In this document: positions 1-11,337 of the stretch, one piece after another
Position numbering within the stretch: the stretch's first letter is position 1
How the letters are laid out: each line of letters opens with the position of its first letter
Source: Marisa cornuarietis
Lineage: Eukaryota; Mollusca; Gastropoda; Architaenioglossa; Ampullariidae
Direction: 5' to 3'
Assembly (NCBI GenBank): GCA_004794655.1
Contig: SMMW01000520.1
Coordinates: forward strand, 629,501-693,500
Length of the DNA: 64,000 nucleotides
The notes under the pieces: model-generated
The model's database searches: none
The model's input: only the letters and a program-made list of their open reading frames with translations
What the model was told of the DNA's origin: nothing
Made by a program: the position numbers and the translations under genes

Positions 1-3000
1 ACAAATGCAAATGTTCGCCTATCCGTGTTCGCTGCTCCCCAAACTGCGGGGAGGGTAGGGCGGAGATGTGGGAACCCTCCGAAATACCGAGCGTATAGCG
101 GGCTACGAGGCTCTGTATCTTGCTACACACTCGGTCACTGAGTGCGATCCCGTTATGCTAGGAGTCCGATTAGAGGAATGCGAACCAGGTACTGTCAGCA
201 TGAAATTCCCCCCCCCCCCACTCTTCCAAAAAAAAAAAGCCGAGCATCTTACTACGCCACTGGAATCGAAACAGCAGCAGCGGCAATAACCAGACCGGAC
301 AGAATTTAGCAAAGCTGCACCAGCGAGTTTTTTTCCAAGCAGACACCGTCAGGTCTCTCGTAGTTCTCGTCCTCGGTTTCGAGACGTGGGCTCTGCTTGT
401 CAGCGCATGTGACGTTTAGTCTAAGTCCAAGCCTCAGGGTATCACTGAGAAGGGTCGACACCGAGGTGGACAAAGGAAGGACTGGTCAGAATACGTGAAG
501 AGGTGGACTGGTAACTCCAAGTTAAAACAACTAACGATCGTTTAATTCAGGGCTAAGCGGTGAGCCTTACTCGTAGAACCGAACACACTATATATTAGAA
601 ACTAGTCCCCGTTGTGCATACACTTCACAGCTATTGATTAGAGTGAAGACAAAACATCCTTTATTTCTAGTATTTACGACAAGGATATCTTTTTTTCGCA
701 GTCTAGTGTCTGAGACATCAAATCTGCATCCAACTTGGCCCTTATCAATTTTTGCAATCTCAACATTTCTCGGCTTCTCCATTTCAGAGTGACTGCGGTG
801 CTGCTGTTGTCAGGTTATCACTACAAAGTGTGATGACCAAACAGTTTCTGTACCGACAAATTGAATTAATGTAGATTAATAGGAAATACTTGAGTGTGAA
901 ATATGCCTCACAGTTCTGACCCCATGCGATCGTTGCATACAATTTCAATATTTAAATAAAGAACAACAGTGACTTGTTCTACAAAGTCCTCAAGGAAGAA
1001 ACGAGGTTTGAACTCACGTGCAGCAGGAGTAACCCCGGCAAACCATCAGGTCATCTGCTACTGTATGTGAACTGGTGCCACCCTCCACCTGACCGTTGTC
1101 ATGCTGGTGTCTGATCTGCAGTACACTGTCAGAGATAGAACATCACCCAGACACATAACCTTATTTTTACATTTCCCATTCGCTCAAAACATTCGCCTCT
1201 TCTTCCCCATTACCGAAAATAAACTGTAAACCTCAACAAGCTAGAGAGGGAAGATGAAGATAGTACAGCAAGCTCAAGATCGCAAGTCTTTTTGGCATTT
1301 GATGTGCTTCGCAATGTCAGGAGATATAAGATGACCGCGTGATTTTCCCTTCACTCAAGTCTTTTACCCCTCGTTTCCCTCTTGTCTACCATGAGCTGTC
1401 AGCCTTAACAAGTTACGGAGTGGACGTGAAGAGAACAGCAGGTAAAAAATACAAGTGCTTCAGTATGTCATTGCACTAACATCGCATGCCAATTATTTTA
1501 AACAAATACGATTTTTACTATGTATTATATTACCTGGTATCGAGGTTTATTTCCATTTTGATTTAAATTTTTGTTAGTGGAAGAGACGAACAAGACATTT
1601 ACTCAATTTACGCTCACTCGGTCTTTAAATCCCAAATGACATTTACAGTTAAATGAAGCTGTCAGGCGGTTTGTTTGTTATTCCTCCACATTTTTTACCT
1701 AGATAGTTTAGTGTCATCGACTAAATCCGTTAATCTCATACACACGTCTGTCTTAGGTGCACCTGACATGGCCTCCTTGACCATCTTCAATTACAGCAAC
1801 TACCATGACTTCAGATGTCTTGTCGATAGCGAATATGCAGAGTTTGAACTCTTCAAGATTACAAGTAATGGCACGCAGATAACAAGAAATTTGACATCTG
1901 ATACAAACTATGTCGACTTTAAACTTGAGAATATACAATGTGACGACGCGGGAATCTACTACTGCACAGCGAGAAAAGGGACAAAGACAGCAAACTCGAC
2001 TTCTGTACAACTTAACATACCGTGTGAGTATATCTCTATGTCTCTGTTTAGCTCACATTTTTGTCACTGTAATTAAGTCTCTAAATGTTAATTAACATCT
2101 AACCGTTAACCAGAGACTATATAACACTCTTCTACTTCCTCCCGTCTTCTGTCTGTCCGTTTGTTTGTTCACCACTTCCCAAATGGGTCTTTGAATATAG
2201 ATACACATATATATTTGTCCACATTTTCAGCATTTTGCATCTAGAGTTCTGCATCATGCATTCAGGTTGTCTACTTCAATACATTATCAGCAAATGATGT
2301 CTTATTGACCCAAAAGATTTTTCCCGACAAAGTCCGCGAAGACTTAATGGATGTTACAAAATATTCACACGTGTTTAATTATTTTAATGTACAGGCTCTC
2401 CACGGCGGGCTCCTGGCACCTCAACAAAAACTAAACGAATTGAGGTCATGGAAGGGTCAAGAGGACAATACACTTTTGCGGTGATCGCTCACCCAGTTCC
2501 AACGATCGAGAATATAAATTATCTTATAGAAGACACTGTGTCATCTTTAAAGGAGGAACCAATCAGATCTTATTTTATGACTGGGGATTGCCAGCAAAAT
2601 ACGCCTGATCTTCACCTGGTTACCTGCTCGTTGTCTATCACAGACGCTTCCCGTAAAGATACTGGACTCTATGGTTTCAAGGTCAGGAACTCAAAAGGAA
2701 TCATGGATGTAACCTTCGAACTCAGTGTGATCGGTACGTTTTTGTATTTTGGTAAATTTTAGGGTTAAAGTGTAAGACATTCCCAGACTTGTAATAGACC
2801 AGTCTTATCGCCTGCCCCGTAATTCGTCTCTTTGTCGAAAAAAAAATTGTTTATTCCTTCTCCCATCACTTAATAGTTAACATTGAAGAGTTCTTAATTG
2901 TAATTTCACCCTAGCGTTATATCGATTCTTGTTATTAACTCTGGAGATTCTCTGAAAATGTAGGGAATTTATACTTTGTTCATGGAATATAGTAAAGATT

Positions 3001-3963
3001 AGGATTCCTTTACATGTTGGCTGTTTGATTTTTTTGTCTAAGCACTTTATTTCAAAAGGCTGTGAAAGCACGTGAACTTTGTTCCTTATGCACGCTGATA
3101 TGTGTGTCAAAAATAGTGGCCATACACGGTCACCATAGAACAGTAATTACAGTCTGGATCACAAACATGTGAAATAATGCAAACCAGTCTGAACCCATCA
3201 AAATTATATATTTATTCTGTTTATTTTTTTACCCTTTCTGTTATTGCTTTCTGAATGGCCTGCATTTCGGGTTTCTCATTTCATATAACATGTATGTAAT
3301 TCTTATTTGCTGTACATATCCCTATCTTCTTCAAGCTAGTTGATGTTATAATAGTTCTGTTGGTTCTTTTGCAGTTCATTCATGATGTTGAAAAAACGTC
3401 AGGTGGTGATCATTCTGACTTTTCTAATGAACATGGTTAGCATGGTCTGTTAGCTTTCCAGTCGAGGTTCTTAGTGGACACGTGACAAGTTGTTTTCAGA
3501 AAGAATGCACTTTAGTATAAAAACTTAATCTGTTTTCTCTAATGTGTTGATAATTTTCAATACTTTCTTACAAAATTACAGGGTGTTATTTGTTTCAGTT
3601 CAAGAAGCTGCAAAAAGTGCTTCTTCGCTCTATTGGATTGGACTCGTTGTTGTCCCGATTGTGATTCTTGTCGGGACTCTTGTGTTTTTTGTCATGCGAC
3701 GGAGAGGTCAGTAGTTACAGCCACATACTTGCCTCTTACCACAAAGACTCTACCGCCACGTTAGCTACAATCTACCCATTTACAGAAATCTTTTACTGGG
3801 TGCTTATAATAGCTTACACACGAGTTACTTCATTAAGGCAAGACATTGTCCAGAAATCTGAAGAAAATCTTAATTTTTAGCCGTTTTGAGATTTTGGCAT
3901 ACTGTATGAATGTTCAAGATGTCCTCTATCTACTCGTGTTCAGTATAAAATTGTCACAATAAA
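1..3963 (+). CDS. Array copy 0 (5' partial): Ig-Ig-transmembrane gene
   Basis: This is the 3' part of a gene whose start lies left of the window. Three coding exons are visible: Ig (1757-2023), Ig (2395-2733) and transmembrane (3599-3714), joined in phase 1. Introns use gtgagt and gtacgt donors. The product should be a type I membrane protein with Ig domains outside and a very short basic tail. The upstream 1-1650 matches introns that surround the TSP1 exons in copies 1 and 2, but all four TSP1 exons are missing, so this copy seems to have lost them by deletion. Unlike copies 1 and 2, it has no ShK exon after the second Ig exon; its 3' end is unrelated to theirs. A poly(A) signal follows at 3958. 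Function is unknown; a cell-surface recognition or adhesion role is inference. Confidence 0.6.
190..545 (+). mobile_element. Degraded LINE reverse-transcriptase C-terminal fragment
   Basis: Around 455-515 one frame reads RGGQRKDWSEYVKRWTG, matching the conserved RT C-terminal signature (RGRQRK-W----KEWTG) common in invertebrate non-LTR elements. Around 375-400 another frame reads FETWALL, also typical. Frames are broken. Related pieces occur at 6785-7140 and 33385-33560, so it was present before the array duplicated. Confidence 0.5.
571..1756 (+). other. Intron of copy 0, joined from two deleted TSP1 regions
   Basis: No exon is visible. About 560-650 matches the intron before TSP1-1 (near 7470-7530), 660-1620 matches the intron before TSP1-3 (9240-10140), and from about 1655 the sequence matches the intron before Ig exon A (12105 onward). 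The junctions mark the loss of TSP1-1/TSP1-2 and of TSP1-3/TSP1-4. Confidence 0.6.
1757..2023 (+). CDS. Ig-like exon A of copy 0
   Basis: The exon encodes 89 residues with acceptor tcttag and donor gtgagt, phase 1 on both sides. It is an Ig-like domain: B-strand Cys at residue 20 and F-strand motif DDAGIYYC ending in Cys 69, with an extra Cys at 61. The C-strand Trp is replaced by Phe. There are several N-glycosylation sequons (NYS, NGT, NLT, NST). It is almost identical to 12238-12507 and 40420-40689 from the residues FELF onward; differences cluster just after the first Cys, where this copy is also one codon shorter. Confidence 0.72.
2395..2733 (+). CDS. Ig-like exon B of copy 0, non-canonical cysteines
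   Basis: The exon encodes 113 residues, phase 1-1, acceptor tgtacag and donor gtacgt. It starts with a Ser/Pro/Thr-rich linker, then a beta-rich domain with the Ig-type motif DTGLYGFKV. The usual B-strand and F-strand Cys are absent; the only two Cys in the domain lie in GDCQQ and LVTC. It corresponds to 12994-13332 and 41181-41519. A divergent Ig fold is my best call, based on the DxGxY motif. Confidence 0.62.
3599..3714 (+). CDS. Transmembrane and stop exon of copy 0
   Basis: After acceptor tgtttcag the phase-1 frame reads a short stalk, a hydrophobic helix of about 23 residues (centre VVVPIVILVGTLVFFV), the stop-transfer sequence MRRR, then GQ and TAG. This is a classic type I membrane anchor with a minimal cytoplasmic tail. 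A possible splice donor (gtcagt) begins at 3707 in phase 1, so a longer cytoplasmic tail from a further exon is possible, but I found no such exon before the poly(A) signal. Confidence 0.6.
3958..3963 (+). terminator. Poly(A) signal of copy 0
   Basis: A canonical AATAAA lies about 245 bases after the stop codon at 3712-3714, in an A+T-rich 3' untranslated stretch. It is the nearest good polyadenylation signal to the transmembrane exon. Confidence 0.5.
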
Positions 3964-4126
3964 GCGTCACATTAACAGGAACCATGTACGCATCCTAAGT
4001 GAACTCACTGACTGATGTCTTCTACTTTTGTTGTCTAAGCTATTATTTCTTCTAAAGTTGTCAGTTCAGAGACTTTAAAGAGAGAAGGACTAGCAGCTCA
4101 AGCGCGGACAACAGATAACTTGCGAC

Positions 4127-4136
4127 GCGCATGCGC
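4127..4136. promoter_or_regulatory. Palindromic GCGCATGCGC motif (NRF-1-like)
   Basis: A perfect 10-bp palindrome of the NRF-1 type lies 80 bases upstream of the THAP ATG, in a locally GC-rich patch that contrasts with the A+T-rich flanks. It would fit a core promoter carried along with the THAP first exon. No experimental support. Confidence 0.3.
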
Positions 4137-4215
4137 TGGACTAAGTCATTGCTTCGTTTTTTCCGGTTTCACTTTACACAGTGCGTGACAGAACTACTGT
4201 CGTAATTATTTTGAG

Positions 4216-4503
4216 ATGCCAGGCACTAGATGTGCGATTCCAGGTTGCACTTCATGCAAAAGTCGACACAAAGGTTTATCATTTTCCCGCATACTAAGAA
4301 TAGACAATCAAGGCTGGACAAAATCTCTTGTGAGAGCTGTGAATCGTGATTCTCGTTTTAACATTGAAAGAGCGACTATTTGCTCCAGACTCTTCAAACC
4401 GGAATGTTACATTGAAGATAAGTCACCTGGCAAAAGAATAACTTTTTTATATTCTAGAATAATTCGACTTTCCATTGGTTATAAGTATTACTGCGAGAGA
4501 TAA
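4216..4503 (+). pseudogene. THAP-type zinc-finger exon, zinc ligand lost
   Basis: The 95-residue frame opens with MPGTRCAIPGC, the N-terminus of a THAP (C2CH) DNA-binding domain: Cys-x4-Cys, a conserved Trp (GWTKSL), then ICSRLFKPECY, where the family expects C-x2-H-F. The fourth ligand is Leu instead of His. The frame then runs into A+T-rich sequence with no further domain, so only a first exon seems to be present. THAP domains occur in cellular transcription factors and P-element-type transposases; nothing nearby says which. Loss of the ligand and of the rest of the gene suggests a relic. Confidence 0.5.
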
Positions 4504-5749
4504 AAATATTCATAGACGTAAAAATAATCAAATTATTTATCCAACACTTGTGTCTTGAAACTGTTTGTATTAGAGAGTGAGAGAGAGCGCGTGCGCGTGT
4601 TTGTGTGTGTGTGTGTGTGTGTAAAGATAATAAGTAATCTGTTATAATATGAAATCGATGTGAATGTATTCAAAACAACATATTAAAAATCAATAAATAA
4701 GGATTTAAATGTGTTACAGAATAATAGGAGTTTCAGATACGTTCCTTGGAGCCTTAGTCTGAATTCATCCTGAATTAAATTTATTAAGAAACGATAAACT
4801 CTCTACAAACCACTTTCTGTAACTTATCAGAAAGACAATGAGGTAGAGAGCGAGAGCTTGGTGACATAACCCTCTCTTGACTTTAAAATCAATACATAGA
4901 CTACGATGCAACGCTCTGTTTGAGTAAAGATGTTTTAAATTATTATTCATATATTAAATATATATATATATATCAAAGCATACGTTCTAAGAAGATTTCT
5001 TCAGTATCCAAGGATTCTATATTATGCTCGCGGGTACAAAAAAGGCTGCCTCAATGCACTGCACACAAAAGATTTTAAAAACAAACTGACAGACAACTGT
5101 ACATGAAACAAAAGCTTCACCAAGCAGGTGAAACCAGGGCATCCATAAACTCAGTGCATGGATAGAAATGAAAAACTGAGGAGTAAGCGGAATTACATGC
5201 GGAACACAAATTCCTTTAAAAGACTGATTCTGAGGTCTGATTTAATAAGGGCTTCGAGTGCAGAAACAGAGGGAAAATAGAGTAATCCACCCTTTTATAC
5301 ATAAGCAACGCGTTTAGCTGCATGTTAGTGGCTTTTTAGCGTATCCTAACCAAGAAAAGGTTTGGTTAACAAACTACTTTTGAAACACTAAGCTCAAAGG
5401 TGTTTTGCGTTTTTTTGTGAAAGAGGAAGTAGAGGTTTAGAGTAAGAATAAAAGAGAGCAATTTTGCCGTGTTGCTACAACCTTTTTTCACAAACGGCAT
5501 CAAGGAATACGCACTCATTTCTAAATTAAATCTTTATATTGTACAAAATTCTTTTATGGTAAGTCGTCTTCTCAGTCTACTTTCTTGGTCTTTGCAGAAT
5601 CTTTGGACACCACAATCTAGAAGAAAAAAATAACCTGTTGGGTTTTTTTCGCTTTTAACAGAAAACTGATCAGTTAAACAAAATCCCATCTCCTTAAGTT
5701 GATATTAATTGTATTTTTAAAAACGGACACTGGCTGTTTGTTGGTTTGT

Positions 5750-5782
<33 letters not shown>

Positions 5783-6590
5783 TTGTTTTTTTTTTTTCTT
5801 TTGCTTGGTTAACCACTAAAGACTTGCCTTTAAATCTTTTCTTTAAAAAAGGCAAAATTCACAGATGTAAATTCTGAAGATTAGAACGACTTCAATCAGA
5901 TGTTTTATTCTGTGGTTGACATCGCTGGCTCAGGAATCTCGGTGCAATACGAACGAGAAAATTTACTTTAACAAGAGAGGTCTCTGTAAAATAAATTTCC
6001 CCATGTAATAGGAGCTGCGGTGGTTGGTGGCTTGTAAAATCACTTCCTCTTCAGGGATTTCAAATCTTCTTGAGCTCCATCTTTGTTTCTCTGTCTCTTC
6101 CTATCTCTGGGCGTCCTTTGTCTCTGTCGCTATGTATGCAGGCGTGCGTACACACTAGCGCGTGCTTGTGTGTGAATATGTGTGTGTGTGTGTGCACTAG
6201 CCTGAGTTTAAAATTAATAAATGTACTGTTGCCTCTGTAAATATTTGATCATGTTTTGGTGAAATAGGAAGGAGAAATGAAAAGAAAGGCGACAGAGTAA
6301 TTAAGAAACCAGTTTCTGTGAAGTTATGATTACTGAGATTAGTCTGGGCAAGCCACCTCATCTCTAAATTAAATCTTTCCCGCAGGAGGATGTCCTGAAT
6401 ACAAACACCAAGAACCCGGTCAATCTGCAGTTACAAACCATGTGTCTAAGAGACCTCGTGAAAATCAAACATGAACAGCTCACATATACTCTGCTTGGTT
6501 TAGATGTTAAACAGTTTATTTAAATAACATGTTGCACCAATTATAAAGAACACAGAACACATATTACACGAAAAACAGTTACTAATTAAA
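4504..6590. other. Intergenic, no gene seen
   Basis: A+T-rich with a GT run near 4601-4621, a TA run near 4959-4972 and a T/G-rich run near 5738-5800. About 5160-5280 resembles 16298-16410 and 46790-46900, so part of this is the duplicated intergenic block that lies between other array copies. No supported coding region. Confidence 0.5.
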
Positions 6591-6784
6591 TCTTGCTACA
6601 AGCTCTGTTGAAGTCTGTCGCTACTTGCAGTCAGCTTTCACTGGCTACAGTCTACTTCTTTATCACAATGATTGTCATCTCTGTGTCTGTCCCACCGTTC
6701 GTCCTCTGTCTGACCACACGCACAAACATACCTGTACGCTGCCCCCTTAAAAAAGATGCTGAGGAGGCAAGAATTTGAACGTCG

Positions 6785-7140
6785 TTCACTGTCAGCATGA
6801 AGTTTGCCAACCCCCAAGAAGTCAAGCATCTTCTTACTCCTGCGGAATCGTAACAGTGACAGCACCAACTATCAGGCGGGACATGATTTGGCAAAGCTGC
6901 ACCAGCAAGTTCTTTTTTCCACGCACCCACCGTACAGGTTTCTCATAGTTCTCATCCTCGTCTACGGATTCGAGACGTGGGCTCTGCTTGCCATTGCTTA
7001 TGAACTTTTGTCTAAGTGCAAGCTTTAGGGTATCTTGAGACGGGTGGACACCGAGGTGGACAGAGGAAGGACTGGTAAAAATACTGAAGAAGTGGACAAG
7101 TAGCTCCATGCAAGAACTGCTCACTACCGTTCAATTCAGG
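6785..7140 (+). mobile_element. Degraded LINE RT C-terminal fragment (second copy)
   Basis: It parallels 190-545, including the FETWALL frame near 6965-6990 and the degraded GGQRK-W-type segment near 7050-7110. It lies in the block upstream of TSP1-1 of copy 1, the same relative place as in copies 0 and 2. Confidence 0.45.
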
Positions 7141-7249
7141 TCTTAGTGATGAGGCTTGTTGGCCCCCGTATCTATCCAGCTGTACCCCTGGACGAGCAGT
7201 TCTAACAGACCAACAATAGAGCTCGTCACGTGGTACCAGTCAGGGGATG

Positions 7250-8087
7250 TGTGTACCTATGTACAGGTGTTTTATATGAGATCCATCAACCTGAACGAAT
7301 TAATTTATAGAACAATTTCTTTGTCTACGTTTGTCAATAGATATGACTTTTTATGGTACAGTAAACTTTATAAAGTTAACAGTTTTATCTAGTGGCGTAA
7401 ATATCAATGGAGAAAAGATATCTCTTGTCACAGTAAGCAGCACATATATACTCGTAGAGTCTAACCCTCTATATTTTAGAAAAGAGTCCACGTTGCGCTT
7501 ACTCTTCACAGCTATTTATTAATGTGAATACAAAATGTGGTTCATAACTTTCAATGTTATTCTTAAACATCTACGAGAGAGGGTACATCGAAAGCATAGC
7601 ACTGATACCTGCGTAATAATCAACCATAAGAAAACCGGGTAGATTTTAGTTTTGCTTACAGATGCTTTACGATTGTAAATCGAAAGTCTCCTCACTAAAT
7701 TAATACAAGTCCACTACTGTCCTTAACATTAGGATGAATAAATGGCAATGTTTTAGTCTGGCACAGAATGGGTCAGTCATTGACTAGTTATCACGATTTA
7801 AAAAATAGACATAAGACAAAAGGGTAAGTGCCTATGACGTTGTCAAAAATCAGTCTCTCTTTCTTTCTGTCTCTCTCTTTTTCTCTCGTGTTTCATTTTA
7901 CTATAGTCTCGTTTGTTCAAATAAACTTGCATGCCAATATTAATACTTTTATGATGTTACACAATTTACAGTCATGTTAAAGTAAATTGCTGTCTTTTCA
8001 AATTGGAAAATCAGTTCATTTATATTTGTGAGCACGACTTTGAAATTTAAAATAGTAATATTTCTTAGTAATATTGTAATATGACAG
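7250..8087 (+). other. Intron-like block upstream of TSP1-1, copy 1
   Basis: No exon seen. It matches 33700-34170 and 35640-36090 of copy 2, which are introns. The matching 5' coding exons of copy 2 (signal peptide, ShK, Ig, ShK) are not found to the left, so copy 1 is truncated at its 5' end at about 6.5 kb. Confidence 0.5.
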
Positions 8088-8243
8088 CCTCTTCTGTTTG
8101 GGGAGAATGGGGGACCTGGTCAGAATGCAGCGCCACCTGCGGAGACGGATCAAGGTCACGGAGGCGAACGTGCAGCCCTACACAAGGCGCTTGCCCAGGG
8201 GAGGCTACAGAGACAGACTCGTGTAACAACAAAGCCTGCTGTG
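8088..8243 (+). CDS. TSP1-1 exon of copy 1
   Basis: Fifty-two codons, phase 1-1, acceptor atgacag and donor gtaaca. A full thrombospondin type-1 repeat: W-x2-W-x2-W (GEWGTWSEC) followed by CSATCG and RSRRRTC, with six Cys. The Trp cluster is of the kind that is C-mannosylated and the CSATCG site of the kind that is O-fucosylated in known TSP1 repeats. Confidence 0.78.
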
Positions 8244-8718
8244 GTAACATCACACATCTTTTTCGTCACACTTTTAATTACTAGCAGTAATCACATCTAG
8301 CATCAGGACTGGCTCATGTCACATTAAGCATTTTACTTGGAAGAGAAGTTGTTTCATGGCGAAACATTTAATAGTTTGTCTCCAATCTTAAACTCCTATA
8401 GACGTCAGCAGTGTACGTGCACACATTCACATTACGACGGCAACAGCCACTGATTAATCTGAGCCCGTATGTTAATGAGGCGTATCTGTGTATGAATGTG
8501 CAATTACAGAATCCCTCTGTGCATGGCGATGTTTGTAAGCGTGTGTCTCTAGAACAGAAGGAGATCATTCACTCAGATTTGTAGAGATTAGAATTTGCAA
8601 GAAGCTTTATCGTATTATTGCAAAATATTCCTTTCATAGTCCTTTAAATTAACAATGAGAAAAGCCAAAGTAATAACAGTCAGACCACATCACTCAGCAG
8701 CTCAGTTCTATTGTACAG

Positions 8719-8889
8719 TTCCTCAAAATGGACGGTGGAGCAGCTGGGGCAGCTGGTCATCATGTTCTCGATCTTGTGGTAAAGGAACACGTAGAAGGTC
8801 AAGGACGTGCTATGGACCCAACGTTTGTGGACAACCTTGTGAGGGAAACCATATTGAAGAACAATACTGCAACGAGCAAGTGTGTCCAG
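8719..8889 (+). CDS. TSP1-2 exon of copy 1
   Basis: Fifty-seven codons, phase 1-1, acceptor ttgtacag and donor gtaaat. It encodes [18 protein letters not shown] and then RRRSRTC, a standard TSP1 repeat with six Cys in this exon. It is paralogous to 36702-36872 and 60763-60933. Confidence 0.78.
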
Positions 8890-10209
8890 GTAAATGCAAG
8901 TGACAGTATCTTTAGCCTGATAGCTTCTAACTTCTTGCCTGAAATGATTATTGTATGTGCTGTGTACACGAGGATCTGATTGTAACAGATGACCTCGAGG
9001 TTCTTGTCTTTCTGCCTTGGAGAGGTTTTCAGTCTCTGGAGATATTTTTGTTGTTACGTTGTGCACATTTCACTCTTGTGACGTAGCTCTAGTATTCCTG
9101 GAGGGATTTTATTGTTCTCTTCACTTATGGTTGTATCTGTACTTTGTTGCTGATTTTCGGTTGCACTTCGTTTAAAAGATTTCTTTAACAGAGCCCTCTT
9201 TCTTTGCTTCCCAAGCATCTCTTTAGCAAGAAAGAGTACTACTTCTGGTATTTACGGCAAGGATATCTTTTTTCTTCGTAGTCCAGTGTATGAGGCCTCA
9301 GATCTGCATCCAACTTGGCACTTAACAATCTTTGCAATCTCTACATTTCTAAGCCTTTCCATTTTAGAGGGATTGCGGTGCTGCTGTTGTCAGGTTCTCA
9401 CTACAAAGTGTGATGACCAAACAGGTTCTGTGTCGACAAATTGAACTAATGTAGATTGAAAGGAAGTAATTTAGTGTGAAATATGTGTCACAGTTCTTAC
9501 CCCGTTCGATCATTGCATACGATTTCAATAGTTAAACAAAGAACAACAGTGACTTGCTCTACAAAGTCCTAAAGGAAGAAACGATGTTTGAACGCACGTG
9601 CAACACGAGTAGTCCCGGCAAACCATCAGGTCGTCTGCTACTGTAGGTGACCTTGTGCCACCCTCCACCTGACCGTTGCCATTATGCTGTCTGATCTGCA
9701 GCACATTGTCAGAGATAGAACATCACAGAGACACATCACTTCATTCTTTATTGCCCCTTTGCTCAAAACCTTCGTCTCTTCCTCCCCATTACCTAAAATA
9801 AGCTGTAAGCCTAAAACGTTAGAGAGAGCAGATGAAGATAGTACAGCAAGCTCAAGAGTACAAGTCTTGTTGACATTTATGTGCTTCACTTTGTCAGGAG
9901 ATATAAGGTTTCCCCTTAACTCAAATCGTATAACCCTCGTTCCTTTTTATCTTAAATAAGCTGTCAGCCTCATCAAGTTATGGAGGGGACGTCAGGAGAA
10001 CAGCAGGTGCCAGAGTACAAATGCTTCGCCATGTCATTGCACTAACACATCGCATCACAGTTATTTTACACAAATACCGAGGTTTATTTTCATGTTGATT
10101 TGAGTGTTTGTTAGTGGAAGAGACTAACAAGACATTTACTCAATTTTCCCTTAGATTTGCTAAGAAGAATATTATAATCATGGGATATTGTAATCATGGA
10201 ATATTGCAG

Positions 10210-10353
10210 TTTGGGGAGTGTGGAGCCGCTGGACATGCAGTGTCACCTGTGGAAGAGGAACACAGTCCAGGACACGTACCTGTACTCCGCCATCCGCCAA
10301 GTGTTCAGGTTCATCGAGTGAAACTCAAGTTTGCTCGAATCCACCGTGTTGCG
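10210..10353 (+). CDS. TSP1-3 exon of copy 1
   Basis: Forty-eight codons, phase 1-1, acceptor attgcag and donor gtaatg. It reads [17 protein letters not shown] then QSRTRTC and ends in NPPCCG. The TSP1 Trp cluster, CSVTCG and basic strand are all present. Confidence 0.77.
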
Positions 10354-11337
10354 GTAATGTTTGCCCCTTTTGGTTACTGTTGTCTTGTCACTGGTCAGGC
10401 TTGTAAGTCCCCAATAGTGTCACTCACTTCTAACAGTAAGTCTCTCAGACGTTAACAAAACTTTTTACCTGATGAACTGAGACCGTCTATCGCTTATAAA
10501 CCTTAAAAGTGGACAAGCAAGTTAGTCTACCTAAAAATAAAAGATTTTCCTCATCATCTCAGGGACTAAGTGTGCATCACATTAGACGAGTACGTCATCG
10601 AAGGTAAACTGTCAACAAGAAAGACAGCATCATCATCTGATGACTTGCTAGTGACACCAGTCGTTGTCATCACTGGAAGTCGCCGACTGAGACTGAAAGA
10701 TAACTTAAATCCTCATAATAATTATTGAAATGATAAATAAGAAAAATACATCACATCAGTAGATCAGGTGTGTGTAACCTTGATGTAACATACACTAATT
10801 ATAAAGAAAGTTTAAAAATACATTCATGCTACCTTTCCTATCAGTCGTAAACACTGCTGAGTGGTTCCAGATATTTTTAGGGAAATAATCATGTTAAAAT
10901 GCTTACTTCCATATTATCAATACAGACATTATGTCGAATATTGCTAGTTAATAATCAGATTGCTGCACAATACTTAATATTTTTCCTAAAAAGAGACGTC
11001 ATGCTGAACAAAGCAGATCTGGTTATTGGGTACAAAAAGCGATACTCAATTCTTTTTTCTATCTTATTTCTTTCTCTCTCTATCTCTCTTCAGTTATCAC
11101 CAATATGGTAACGATAACACTCAGGTTAATTGTCCGGAAATTATTAAAAAATTCTATATACTATCATTTTTTGTGTAAATATAAACAAATACTTTACCTT
11201 TAGCGGCTTCCTCTGTAACATATTTTACTTGTGAACTTTTGACCTGTCTCTATCGACACATTTGACAACAACCTAGTACTGACCGTTGCTGTCCTCTGCT
11301 GTCCACATCATTTAGCAACTTAGTTCTGTTGTTACAG

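Noticed and set aside
1753..2010. Minus-strand frame opposite Ig A (also 12234 and 40422)
   Set aside because: Antisense shadow; its conservation comes from the Ig exon on the + strand.
10108..10455. 115-codon frame across TSP1-3 (also 38405 and 62376)
   Set aside because: Runs through the intron and TSP1-3 exon in a frame different from the Cys/Trp-rich one.
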